Assembly: GCA_002189035.1 (NCBI GenBank)
Contig: NEEC01000008.1
Location: 3,162,001-3,226,000 of the forward strand
Source of the DNA: Utricularia gibba
Lineage: Eukaryota > Streptophyta > Magnoliopsida > Lamiales > Lentibulariaceae
Direction of reading: 5' to 3'
DNA: 64,000 nucleotides
The position numbers and the translations under genes are program-made. Positions 49,302-61,445 of this stretch are shown here, one piece after another. The first letter of the stretch is position 1; each line of letters starts with the position of its first letter. The notes under the pieces were generated by a model that was given only the letters and a program-made list of their open reading frames with translations, did no database searches and had not been told where the DNA came from.

Positions 49302-49856
49302 TCACCTATTCAGTTCTCATGGAGAGGATTCATTCCTGATCTATCTCTTTACAGACAGACACTGTTACAAGATTTTGGACCCTCAATAAGAACATCTACC
49401 TCCATCTCAGTGTAATTAGATGCTACTCGTTACTGTATATATATTCTTTTCTTTTTATTCTTCCACCTCTTGTGTCCGACCACGCTCCTATTCAACAGCA
49501 CTCTCCCCGAGGGCACCAGGTAAATTTAATTTTGTTTCTTCATAACTGAGTTGCAGCTTCGGAAAAAGGCTTTCAAGTTTTAACATGGAGTTGCTTTTGT
49601 GATTTCAGTATGCATTGGCGCATGATCGGAGGATGATGATCAGGACTTCCTGAATGCAACCTTTTACCCAACTCCAGGGGGAGCTGCATTTGTTAGACAA
49701 AAGGTCGATACTCGCAACATCCCTCGTTTACGATTACTTGAGATATGGATATGTTTCTATGTCACAGATAGAAGCTTTTGTGTAAGGTAAAATGTGCTCT
49801 ACAAAACCCTGCGCATCAGTTGTTGAGGTATCCGCCAACGGTCCATACATTGTTTG
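49302..49856. other. Convergent 3' flanks of COG1 and the BLT-like gene
   Basis: 555 bases. A donor-like CACCAG|GTAAAT near 49520 and an acceptor-like TTTCAG near 49608 could mark a 3'-UTR intron of COG1. Otherwise nothing recognised. Confidence 0.4.
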
Positions 49857-51132
49857 TTACTCTTGATCACACGCATTAAGAACACGCAGTTTACACCTGC
49901 TACACCTCTCAGCTTGATGCTGCTTATTGTGAATTGGGCTGCTGCAACTCGGAGCTGGGAATGATCTTGATACCAGCAGTGCAGATTTCCCTCTGTTCCT
50001 CTCAAGGCAATCGCTTCTTCTTTCAGCTTCATCATGTCTCTCCCTGTCGAAATCGCCGTGCCACGATTCTCCGATCGGATCGGAGACAAATATTGGGGCA
50101 CCGCGCCATTGGCACAGTGCGGTATCTTTCCTGTGTGTGTTGAGCTGAACTGAGAAAAGATCACTCTCCCCTGACTGTCGACATTGTTCGACACTGTCGG
50201 CTCCTTCGGCTTGCTTATTGGAATCCCTTCTTGCTCCAACGAAAGCTTCCAGCTGCCGCTTTAGCTTGAGAAAAGCTGAACTCTTCACCCCATGTTGATT
50301 CTTTGGCTCAACATGATTCTTTTGTTCCTCTTCTTCCATCACTCTCCTTGCCCTCCTCTCAAGCTCCAGCTCCGACCTGAGCTTCTCCATCTCTTCCCGG
50401 AGCTTCTGATTCGCAATCTCCGATTTGCGCCTTGACTTCCTTTCAGCCTCTAGCTCACTTGCTATGCATACCATAGCTGCTTCAACGCCCTGCTGCTCCT
50501 TCTTCTTCCAGTATCCTTGCTTGTTATCCCATTTTGCTTCTACAATCTGCTCTTGTGCAGTGAGATCATTGACCTGGAGACAAGCCTTGTCGATCTCGGC
50601 ACCGATGGCCGAGATTAGCGACATGGCAGATGATGAAGGAGGATTAGACTGGCCCAGAACATGGCTGACTATATTCACCAGCTCCTTTGCAGTCGTCAGT
50701 GCATCACAAATCTCTTTCAGGTGACTGCAGCCACATGATCTGCTCATAGCCACAGACAGGGAAGGAGACTCCATCTGCAAATGGATTTGCTAACAACATT
50801 CATAAGCACAGATAGGTGGGGGAGTGAATCTGGAAATGCAAAAGCATACTACCTCCATGGAGCTGTGGCTGGTAAGAGAATCATCAAGAGACAGCAGTTT
50901 CTCTGGTCCTGATCTACCCTGTTTCTAAAAGATAATAGCTTTTAGAGGAAAACTTGCTAAATAGGTTGTGAAGTGCTGAGATTCTGGAAAAAGGAAAGGT
51001 GATCAGAGAGAAGGCAGAGTTTGAGTGCACCTTTGAGACATTGTGATTGGATTGGAATGTCCACTCCTGGTTCATCTTCTCCATCTCAGAAGCAATCTTT
51101 CTTGCATCCCATCTTCTTTTCTCCAGATCCAT
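49857..51132 (-). CDS. BRANCHLESS TRICHOME-like coiled-coil protein
   Basis: Three exons (51031-51132, 50853-50918, 49857-50774), all phase 0, give 361 residues. The N-terminus is MDLEKRRWDARKIASEMEKM; exon 3 has the family core HLKEICDALTTAKELVNIVS, then QEQIVEAKWDNKQGYWKKKE, and the long coiled coil EAAMVCIASELEAERKSRRK, LREEMEKLRSELELERRARR. This resembles Arabidopsis BLT (trichome branching) and related cytoskeleton-linked proteins such as At3g11590. The coiled coil is shorter than in most relatives. The C-terminal part (after about residue 255) is uncertain: a second open frame overlaps it at 49799-50239 and looks at least as protein-like, so the gene may carry a frame break or a missed intron here. 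Confidence 0.72.
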
Positions 51133-52526
51133 TTTCAGAGGCCAAAGTTTGAAAGACACAAACCCCCAAGTAGTAGTATAAGAAGAAGAAGAACAAGAGA
51201 AGGTAATGGCTGAGAAAATGCCATGTGGTGGATTCTACTGGCGGTTTTATACTTGCAATAGCCGACCTGACTTTAGAGCACATAGAAAATTACTGTCATT
51301 TGCAACTTATCAAGCTCGCAAATGGCTTGACGAAATCCATTGGAAGATGAGGGAGAAAACAGTTGATAGAATAATTTAATTAATTATGTATTTAAATTAT
51401 TCATATTTAAATAAATTTTATAAATATACATTTAGAATGATATTATGTTAAAGTTGATAAAAAAGTTATCGAACATAAATATTTAAAAATATGAATAAAA
51501 CTATTTCATACTATAATATATAGAGTCAAATGGTGCATGTGCAATAGTTTTATGATAAAAATATTTTAGTAAATCAATTTGTTTTTGAACTTCTAGATTT
51601 TATAAATCAATGCTTTTTTACTTTCCAAACAAAAATTCTAACAAATCAATTTACCACCTTTCTCTCTGTGTTGTTTGAACCACATTCTAGTTTCTTGCTC
51701 TGATCTTAGAACTCCGCCATCAAAACCTCCCTCTCGAAGCTCCGTCGTGCACAAGGTCGGGTTGGAATGAATTGGGATCTCGGGCGATATGGCTGGACAA
51801 CTAAATGATTCTAACGGAGAGGCAGAGGCGGCCCCTCGGCGCTGTTAAAGGAGCGAGGTATGTTCCGGGCTAGCGCTTTGTTGTTGCTGCGAAGCAAGTA
51901 GTGCACGTGGTTGGTATGCTGTGGGCTATGGGGCGAGAGTGTGCGCATTCGCTTGGATCGATCCGAGTCCCATCTGTCCACCTGAAGCATCACTTTCTTC
52001 ATAATTGCGCCAAGTGAGATACATCATACATTGTACTGAACCACCAAGTGAAGAAGAAAACCCCTTTCCTCTAATAAAATATAATTCAGTGCCACTATCC
52101 GCTACTGTTTCAGTTGGTCCACTAACTCACTTTCTGGTAAGGGGATTATACCATGGTCCCTTTTCACAAAACTGGGTCCATCTGCCCCCAAACTATCTTC
52201 AAACAAGGTGGTTTTTTGAATCTATGGAATTATATTGGTTATCTGATGTGAAATGAATATATTCAGTTCTCAAGTCTGGTTTTTTGAATCTATTATATTG
52301 TTTATCTGATGTGAAATGAATATATTCAGTTTCCAAGTTTGGTGTATTGAATTTGAACATGTTGATTCTAATCAGTGTCAAGTTAAAGGGATGGAGGAGG
52401 GTATAGTTTCAGTTGTTATAGGAGATGATGAGACTGGTTTAGAGTTTAGGATTCGGAGTTTGGGGAAGGTGTGAAAAGGGTATCATATGAAATCCATGTT
52501 ATTCATATTGGTAAGGAGAATGGTCT
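51133..52526. other. Upstream region of the BLT-like gene and 3' flank of the ILR1-like gene
   Basis: About 1.4 kb. 51360-51660 is AT-rich. 52205-52345 is a short tandem duplication. A few GC-rich bases at 51740-51960 have no recognised coding content. Confidence 0.4.
52205..52345. repeat. Tandem duplication, about 68-bp period
   Basis: GGTTTTTTGAATCTAT ... TTATCTGATGTGAAATGAAT ... ATATTCAGTT occurs from 52210 and again from 52278, with a degraded third start near 52338. The copies differ by a few bases and a short deletion. Confidence 0.8.
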
Positions 52527-54362
52527 TCAGAGACTGTTATAGGATCTGTCATGAAGATCGTTCAAAAAGGAGAGGGCAACTGCAGCGTGAAATGCAGCTC
52601 CGATGGGAAGAACGTCCTCATTGATCACCACGTGGGGGGAGTGCAAGCCTTGGTCCGGCTTCAGTGTTCCGTTTCTTGCACCGACCATGAAGATGGCGGC
52701 CGGCATTTTCTCGGAGTAGAAGCTGAAGTCCTCGGCCCCCATCACCATCGGGCAGAGCTGCATGTTCTGCTCCCCGAGTAGCCTCTCTCCGACTCCCTTG
52801 GCGTGCTCGTAGATCAAGGGGTGGTTGTTGGTGGCTGGATAAGGAACCAGGCGATCCTCCATGAAGTCCACTTCTGCAGTACACTGATGCACAGATGCTT
52901 GCATCTTGATCACCTGCAAGGATTCCGTGCTCCAAATGCGAATAAGCATCCAAGTTTCCGGGATCAGATGATGGCTATCAGGTAGTAGTTACCTCTGTGA
53001 TTCTCTGCTTGAGGTAGGAATGGCTTTCGGAATCCATGAACCTGAAAGTCCCCCCGAATTCGACAGTCTCTGGTATCACGTTGAATGCTGAACCACCTCG
53101 AACGTACCCGATTGAGATAACCTTCCAAACAGAAACAAGTAATTAAAAGAGTGTAAAAGAGATGACACAGAGATAAGAAGAAGGAACATACTCTAGCCTC
53201 AAGAGGATCAGTTTCTCGTGAAACGATGTGTTGCAGTGCAAGAATGGACATCGAAAGAGCAGGTGTAGGATCTCTAGTCCTATGAGGGGCTGACCCATGT
53301 CCACCTTTTCCAGTAATGACCACTGAAAATCGACCACTTCCGGCGAGGATCGGACCAGGTCTGGAGGTAATTGAACCAGTAGGTTGCAAGGGATCTACAT
53401 GTAGACTCAATATGCCTTCACCGCCATCCAAAGCTCCATCTTTCAGCATATGCAAGGCACCACCATAGCCCTCTTCCGCCGGTTGAAACACGAGTTTAAC
53501 CGAGCCCTTGCACACGCAAATTCGAAGTCAAAATCAGTGAAGGAAACAGCCAGAATGACATAGATTTACAACACAAGGATGGTACCTTTAATTTATCGCG
53601 ATTCTCTTGCAACAGCTTCGCTGCTCCAAGCAACATTGCGACATGCACATCGTGGCCACAAGCATGCATTTTCCCATCAATCTTACTCTTATGCTCCCAT
53701 TCCACTAGTTCCTATAAAGAGCACACCCTTTCTCAGTAATCTCCACGATTTGGGTGAATCAATACTGTAAAAGCAAGAACTTTGGGTTTTTTTAACCATA
53801 CCACAACATACAAATTCAATTACATGATACAACATGCGTCTTTCAGAGAGTCGTATGCATCAGGAAGCCCGTCTTAGGGCAGAAAAATTTGAACTTTACC
53901 AAATTTCGTCAGTTTCACGAGGGAAACAGCATGCCAACAGTAACGTCATATAACGATCGAAGAGAAACACAAAAACGATCAAGCCCACAAACAAGAATGC
54001 GAAAAAGAAGGCACCTGAATAGGAAGCGCATCCATATCTGCTCTGAGGCCAAACCACGGCTGGGTTCCAGACCCAATAGTAGCGATAACGCCCGTTTTCG
54101 CGACCGGCCATTCATAACGAATACCCATTAAATCAAGCTCATTTCTAATCAACTCACTCGTTTGATTCTCCTCAAATGCCAATTCCGGGTACTCATGGAT
54201 CCTCCTCCTCACCCTTTTCAACCAATCGAAAAACTCCACGTCCCTCGCCGATCCCAAGAGCTCCCTCGCGAGCGCGCCCACTTCCACCGAAGCCGAGACA
54301 TGGATCAGCGACGAGGAAGAAGAAAGAAGAAGTAGAAACAATGAGCAAAACCAGTACGGCAT
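52527..54362 (-). CDS. ILL: IAA-amino acid hydrolase ILR1-like (M20 amidohydrolase)
   Basis: Frees auxin (or jasmonate) from amino-acid conjugates, usually in the endoplasmic reticulum. Five exons (54015-54362, 53586-53711, 53192-53506, 52993-53121, 52527-52913), all phase 0, give 434 residues. A signal peptide starts the protein ([20 protein letters not shown]). Metal-site residues of the family are present: HACGHD with Cys near 134 and His near 136, PAEEG with Glu near 169-170, the HxxxPxR-type [14 protein letters not shown], and the C-terminal [12 protein letters not shown] with its histidine partner upstream. [24 protein letters not shown] and [10 protein letters not shown] are ILR1-like signatures. 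The C-terminus is [10 protein letters not shown]; no KDEL- or HDEL-type retention signal, unlike several relatives, so its location may differ. Substrate preference is not readable from sequence. Confidence 0.94.
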
Positions 54363-57300
54363 GGGGCTCTCTGTAATGGTACAACGACAGCAGCCGAGGG
54401 CTTGCAAACGATATATATTATTACAAGAGTGGAGGGCGAAAGATCCGTTTTGTTGCTGTCATCCTGGTGGCGACGGAATAGAACTGAAAGCAGTCTGTTA
54501 CCTGACCAGAAATGGGCAACCCTTCTATTGGGCCGGAGCCATCGATCATATAATATGGGCCCTTCAAATGGCCCACATATGAGGCTCACATACGCGGCCC
54601 ACACAAGTTGGTTTAAATTTGTTCCCAAGAATCCCCCCCCCCCGCCATCCCAAGGCGTGTTTGTTATTGATACAATAAAAAAAAACCAATTTCTTAACCA
54701 ATAAACCATTTTATTCAAGAATTAAAATACTTACTACCATATCACACAAAAAAACCTACAAAGAGAATTTATTCAAAAATATTCATTACACAACATATTA
54801 ATAATATATTTGATTCAAAATATCTTGAAAAATAAAATTATATATATTGTATGTTATGATCATATTCTCGATTTGTGCTAAATATATTGTATGGTACATC
54901 CTGATCAAAGATTGAAAATACTACATAAAACAATTTTTTTCACAGCAAACGTATATTACAACTATATTCTTAGTTTATACACAAAATATCTGAAATATAT
55001 TACATATATATATGTCGATATTAAAGAAAAAATACCCTAAACGCCAAAACACATGTATCTTATAATCGTATTCCTAATTCATATATAAAATGTGTGAAAT
55101 ATATTGTATGGTACATCCGAGCTAAAGATCTAAAATACTACACAAAACAATTTTTTGTCAAAGCTCATGTATATTATAAACATATTCTTAGTTTATACCC
55201 AAAATATGCAAAATATTATATATATATATGTCGATATTAAAAATAAAACACCCCAAACGTCAAGACACATGTATCTTATAACCATATTCTTAATTCATAT
55301 ATAAAATATATTGTATGGTACATGTCAAAATTGAAAATCCAAAATAACTAAAAAAATCATTTTTCTGCCAAATCACATATATTTTATAGCATATTTTTAA
55401 TTTGTATACAAAATGTGTGAACTATATTGTATGGTACAATAGGTATGCTTTAAAATGAAACATTAGGAAAACTAGACCATTAAATATGATATCCCATGGA
55501 CCTTGTTCAAATGTAACTTTGACTCTATTAGACAATAAAAATAAAAAATAATAATAAATTTAGAAAATAAAAGGCAAAAAACGACGACTTTGACAATTTT
55601 AGAGACATGGGTGGCAGGAACATTAATTTGGATAGGGAAATAAACTATTTATTTATTAAGTGGTTGAATTATCTGCATCACATTTTATATGAATATTATA
55701 ATTAAATTATTTTTAAATTTGAGTATAAACATAATGGGTGGAGAGTGTGGGTCCCTTTGCAAGCACGCCAACGAAAAAAAAGAAGAAAAAAAGTAAAACA
55801 AGACTTGATTTTCCCAAAGTCTTCTTTGTATTAAAAAAGTTTGGACATGTTCACATCGTGACATTTAAAACTTCTTCTTATACATTTTATTATTACAGAC
55901 ATAGAATGAGTGAAAAAGGATTCTTAGGAACCCCACATGCCTTCATATTCTTAGGCAAGGTTCAGATTCTATTTTTAATTTTTTTATTTTGAAAATATAC
56001 ACAAAAATTTGAAACACATTCAGAAAAATGGAAATCATCACAACTATGTGGTTGTGGGTTGTATAAATTAATTATTAAGAATTAAAACCATAGTTGACGT
56101 AAATAGGGGATTGATTTTAATGCGCATACAATATTTTATTGTAATGGAGCCGTACTCGTGGAATTGTCACAACTTGTGATTTTTCCTTTTTTTTTTTTTT
56201 TGCCTCAGAGGTAAAGATAAGGCGTGGGGAAATTCAATTTTGTAGGTGAAAAGGTAATTATTATTTATTACTTCACTATTTTATTTTGGGAATTGAGGGA
56301 AAAACTCCGCCATTTTATTTTCTAAAAAAACACCAGACACAATGGATAAATAAATGGTGCATTAAAGTACTAGAAGGAATAAGCAAAATCCAGTCCCCAA
56401 ATCCGACGTCACCCGTAGAAATTGAAGGCAATTTCGGTGAATCAATTATAAAAGTGAGCATACATCAAACATTATGTTAAAAAAATGATCATTCTCTATA
56501 TAATTTATTGATTGAGTGTGTATGAGAGAAATTGTAAGTTGCCATTTTTCTAAATGATTCCAATTTTTCCATTGAATTTATATTTTTCTAGACAAATTTA
56601 AATTTAATAAGCATATTTATTGAAAAAAAAAAGAAAAAAACATGTTTTAATTTTAAATCTGTATTTTATTTTAATCCATATAACTAAAACTTCAAAAAAA
56701 AACCGCACGTGTTTTAAATTTCAAGACTGACTAACCAATTAAATCAAAAATTGGATTTAATATTATTTGTTTTTTTTCAAAAAAAAAAGTGAGAAAATGG
56801 AGCCGAATGGGACTCCCTCTCCGACACGGTCGGCTTGACGAAGCGGCACTGCGCGCCTTCTTCCGGATGGTTGTCGCTGAAAGTGCGGACACAGGGTGAC
56901 GCACTGCTCCTCCCATTCAAATACCAACGAGTCAAGTACGCACCTCCCCTTCCGGTTGGTGAAAACATCATATTTTAAGAATGGGAGGAAAGCTAAGCTA
57001 CAAGGCCCCTAGCAGTACGGCTTCTTATTACAACCACAGACTCAGGTCAATAAAATTACCATATTTTAAAATGAGTACCAGAGTCTGTTGTCTTCACATC
57101 CCCAAAGGACTGCGGTCTATATGCACAAAAATCCGAGCCGAGCCGAGCCGGGGTCCATTTCTTAATTTCTGGAACTTCAGGGGCCCTGCTGCTATTATTA
57201 CTTCTTATGACCCCCCAACAGCAGATTCAACCTTTTCTCTTTACATTTGAATTGAATCCATTATTATAATAGATTGAACCGATTTCATTCATTTTTAATT

Positions 57301-58033
57301 ATATAATATATAAAAATATTCATGTAATCTGAAATGAAACCCTAATTTTCTCTTTTTATTTATTTCTATAATATAACCGTGGGGTAAAAGGAGTAAAAAT
57401 ATTAGAATGACTTCAGAATGCATAGGGCGATTATTTATTTATTTAGGGTTTTGGTGGGCATGGTGTCGTCTTGCGTCACGCCAATCCGTCTAAATTTAAT
57501 TCGAGTGCATCCATCCACGTCGTGGCAGTTCGTGCTTCATTTCACAACTCTCATTTTTCTAAAATTTGGTGTCACCGTTTCCTTTTTTTAGCTTGTCGCT
57601 TTCAGATCTTGAAAACAAAAAACACTATTAATGGAGTTTGGTTATTGAAACTTTATTTGGTAAATCCCACTACCTCTTCATTGACTTCATCTTCAATTAA
57701 TAAACCAGTATTTTAAAATCATATTCAATTCAAATTAATCCCATTCAATTTATTTTAGAATTCAAATTAATTCGGATGGTGTGTGATATGTATCATCTTC
57801 TATAGTTCTATGTATATATATATGTGATCGCCCTCCATTCCACAAAACCAACAACTTTCGTCGGAGCGGCCGAGATCGGAGACCGCAAGGCACGCGCCGC
57901 CGCCGTTGAGCTCCTAGAGGTTTCCGTCAACGGTATGTATCTACATGTGTGTTGTGTCTATATACCGGTATGCATGACACTGGGATGCTTGAAGCCTGAA
58001 GGGCTGTTGATCGATGTTGTTTTAGTCTTGAGG
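54363..58033. other. Large intergenic region with tandem repeat and a GC-rich islet
   Basis: About 3.7 kb. 54363-54660 is the ILR1-like promoter side with GGCCC motifs; a ten-C run lies near 54637. 54840-55440 is a degenerate tandem repeat of about 210 bases. 55440-56760 is AT-rich. 56790-56990 is a GC-rich islet with frames on both strands but no family match. 57800-57930 is probably the leader of the GIR gene, with a donor at CAACG|GTATGT and acceptor TTTTAG just before 58025. No transposase seen. Confidence 0.45.
54840..55440. repeat. AT-rich tandem repeat, period about 210 bp
   Basis: The phrase TATTGTATGGTACAT recurs near 54884, 55100, 55307 and (degraded) 55423; CATGTATCTTATAA and ATGTCGATATTAAA recur in the same order in each unit. 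About two and a half diverged copies. Confidence 0.8.
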
Positions 58034-58470
58034 ATGAGTCGAAGAAGCGAACCTAAGCTGGAGCTGCGGCTCAACATTTCGCCGCCGGGACCGAGCCAGC
58101 TGCAGGCTGCCTCGCCGACGCTATCGCTGTCGTCCACGTTGAGCTCCTGCCTGTCGTCGGAAATGAACAAGGGGGAGGCATCTTCTTCCCAATGGTAGCA
58201 ATTGTTTAATTTCTTCTGTAGAAAAAGATGAGAATCATCAATTTCTTTGTTCTAAAGACATGAATCGGGTTTGATTGCGTTTTGCCGAATAGGGATTCGA
58301 CGAGTCCGGAGGCGAAGTCGATGATGCTGGTGGGTTGTCCGAGGTGCCTGATGTATCTGATGCTCTCCGAGGAGGATCGGCGGTGCCCGAGGTGCAAGAG
58401 CACGGTGCTGCTTGATGTCCTGAATGACGCCGCCGCCGTGACCCGGAGCCGGACGTCAAAGAGCACCTAG
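58034..58470 (+). CDS. GIR1: GL2-interacting repressor (GIR1/GIR2-like)
   Basis: Small plant protein that bridges GLABRA2 to TOPLESS corepressors in root-hair patterning. Two exons, 58034-58194 and 58293-58470, join in phase (TG|G = Trp) for 112 residues. The start MSRRSEPKLELRLNISPP carries the EAR motif LELRL. A Ser-rich linker follows, then SPEAKSMMLVGCPRCLMYLM and the paired RCPRCKSTVLLD, a four-cysteine knuckle conserved in the GIR family. The 5' leader seems to have its own short intron. Family assignment is clear; the partner is inferred. Confidence 0.92.
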
Positions 58471-60642
58471 AAAGCTTGGAATATAGAACTGCTTTCAAGT
58501 ACTTCGTCTCTATAAAATAATAAAAAAGGTATATTTATTTTTATCTGTTTTTATTTCAATGAAATAATATTTTTTGTTTTAAAAATAAAAGCGAAAAATG
58601 AAATAAATGTACACTCAAGTAGTTCAAGGGCGACATTACAATTAAGCATACACATTATTGAAGGATGAGATGATACCATGCATGTGATGGTGTCATTGGA
58701 ACAATCTCCATGTGCATACATTCTACCTAAATATTCAAAATTAGTTTGAATATTAATATTCAAAAATGTTATTTGCCTATCAAATATGATTACTTTCAAC
58801 TATTCTAAATTTATTCTTCTATATTGTGGTATTTGCCCGCAAGCAAATGGAATTAGTTGATCTAAAATCTAAATCCTAAACCCGAAGTTATTTACAACTT
58901 AAGTTATAACATGTATCTCAAGCTACAATCCCATCCACAATTTCAATCTTTCAAAATCAAATTATGACTATCTCTAGACTATTCAAAATCTGGTATTAAA
59001 TAAAAATGTCTCGTACAAGATTAATATTAGCTAAGGCTATTATCCACTATTATTAATCATACTTTTACAAATGTGTTGTACACCGGTTACTTAGCTTTCT
59101 CAATTTGGTTTAGGTTTGTGATAACAAAGGGATGTGAAGTACAATGACACCAATGGTGGGTATCATCCATCCGGTCACTTTGTGTAATATCATGTCATAT
59201 CAACCCGGATGTAATAAACTAGCAACATGTCTATTCTAGTGATGTGCATTGATGGCAACATAGGTATCCATAACCCTAAAAGGGTTTTTCATAATATATA
59301 AAATATTTATACCTAAATATATATATACCGGTGTTTGATTAACTAGTATACATATTGCAGACTTGTATAATTATACCATTCATATACTTATTTTTTTAAT
59401 ATCTTTATGATATATACAAGTAGAAAAGAGGAGGATAAGGGTTAATTATATTTATATCACTGAAATACACATATTTCTATTTTTACATATTAAAAATTAT
59501 ATATAATTAAATATATATATATATACACATATATATAGCAAAATATATTATATTTAAATATACTAGTATTATAATATCAAACGATGTATAAACTTGATTG
59601 ATCCTTCGGTTCGAAAATCAACTATGGACTGCTCCCTCCGGCCCATCTTCAGAAAACGTGGGCCCTAGGCCCAAAATTAAATAAAGAGCGGCAGCCCATC
59701 TGTATGGTTTACGTCTTTCAACCCATGTTTAGATCTTAATCCAACTCTTATGATGAAAGTTTTCGCGACTCAAACAGTTCATTATAGTTCGATTACCATT
59801 TTTTAAACATTGATTTGTACGCTAATTTTTGTAGTGGGTGTGGGTCCTCCTCCATCCACGTGGCGTGAGATCTGGGGACATGTAGTAGTCATTCAAAGAC
59901 AAGTGTCAGTTGATTTGAAGGGAGTGCCATAAATGTTATGTTACGCATTTACTGAACCTATCTGCTCTCGGCATGCCCAACACCTCATTTAAGTTTGTAT
60001 GCCTTAAGACATGTTGAATGTCTTGTTCCTTCTTGTGGGGGAAAAGACATGTTGAATCCTAGAATTTTTTTTTCCCAATTTGATCATCATACGTTCGTTG
60101 TTCGGAACACGAAGAAGTTAGGGATTTACATTTTTCTAACATTGTTTTCGGAAAAATTATCTATAAATAGAAATGCTTCTGAATGGAAATTAATTCTAGG
60201 GTAAAATTCAATTATTTGTGAAATGGGATTTGGTAATTTTATTATTCTTATATTAAAAATAATTTTGAAATTTCATGGCCATGGATGCGGATACCCCCAC
60301 TGTGCCCATTGCACCCAGTCCCACGTATTAAAATCCCCCCACATGGCCACCATGTCGCCCATAGCATATGCAGATTCAAATTTCCCTCTTTCTTGAACTA
60401 CAATTTAATTTTGATGCCATTGTATTAGATGTTTTAATTCCGATTTGATCTTCGTTTTTTAGTTTTTTTTTTTTACGAATAATATGATGTTTGGTGATTG
60501 TGGATTAGAAATTTACAATTTTTAGATGAATTCATTTGTTTATTGATAATTTTTTGTGGAAAATGAAAATTGAAAAATATAAGTAATTTATGGTATGTAT
60601 CGCATCAATGATTCGGCTAAAAAAAAAATCGTTTTTGAGGGG
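58471..60642. other. Intergenic region between GIR and OVATE genes
   Basis: About 2.2 kb, very AT-rich (58500-59100, 59280-59590 with TATA dinucleotide runs) and no recognised coding sequence. GGCCC elements occur near 59640-59690. The end is the probable OVATE promoter and leader. Confidence 0.45.
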
Positions 60643-61445
60643 ATGAAGTTTCCGTTTCATTCCAAGGCCAACGAATCCTCCGCCGCCGCCACAGCATGGC
60701 GGTGGCAAGTCTGCGCATACAGCCCCAGAACCCTCTCCTTCGATTCCAGGATTTTCAAAACCACCAACGCCGCCGCCTTCCTGGAGGAGGAGTTGAGAGG
60801 AAATGCAGATTCATTCTCAGTGCTTTCATCGGAAAGTCCGACGGCAAAGCGCGATGGTTACGCAAGCCTAAGAGCTTTAATCGACGAATCTGAAGAAGAG
60901 GATGATTCCCATCCATCGCTTCCATCAAAAATCCTGGACGGGGGGACGAAGAGGAAGCATTTGAAGGCAAGGCAGATTCATTTTCTCGCCTCCCCTCAGA
61001 GATCTCCCCCGACAAGATAATTAAGTACGACGATCGGCTGTTCTTCCATCCGGTCGAAACGAGCTCGATCCTGGAAGAAGCCAAGATCTCCGACTTCAAG
61101 GCAAGGATCTTGGAGGTCGATTCGGTGAACCCTGTTCTTGATTTCAGGGGATCGATGATGGAAATGGTGGACGCACTCCAACTGAAGGACTCAGAGGGGT
61201 TCGAGAGACTGTTGGATTGCTATCTGAGAGTGAATGAAGAGAGGAACCATGAGTACATCATGGAAGCTTTCGTGGATTTGATGAGTCCGCTTCGTTTGTC
61301 CGCCATTGAAGACAACGCCTTTTCTTCCAAGTGCTGTTGCTTTTCTTCCCCTGTTTCCTCCTCTTCCTCCTCGTGCTCTTACACCGGCGCTGAACATGAG
61401 AAAAGCAGCGACCTTGGCTCTGGTTCTTGCAGCCTGAATGCTTAG
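60643..61445 (+). CDS. OFP: OVATE family protein, apparent frameshift in a G run
   Basis: OVATE proteins are plant transcriptional repressors that bind KNOX/BELL homeodomain partners and shape organs. The gene looks intronless. It starts MKFPFHSKANESSAAATAWR (OFP13/15/16/18-type start) and WQVCAYSPRTLSFDSR, then an acidic region LIDESEEEDDSHPSLPSK. In the first frame it ends at 61018-61020. After the six-G run at 60940-60945 the other frame continues the family sequence DEEEAFEGKADSFSRLPSEI and the OVATE domain: PVLDFRGSMMEMVDALQLKD, GFERLLDCYLRVNEERNHEY, IMEAFVDLM, followed by a Ser-rich tail to the stop at 61445. One more G would join the two. As read the OVATE domain is lost; a true slippage mutation and a homopolymer read error are both possible. 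Confidence 0.85.
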
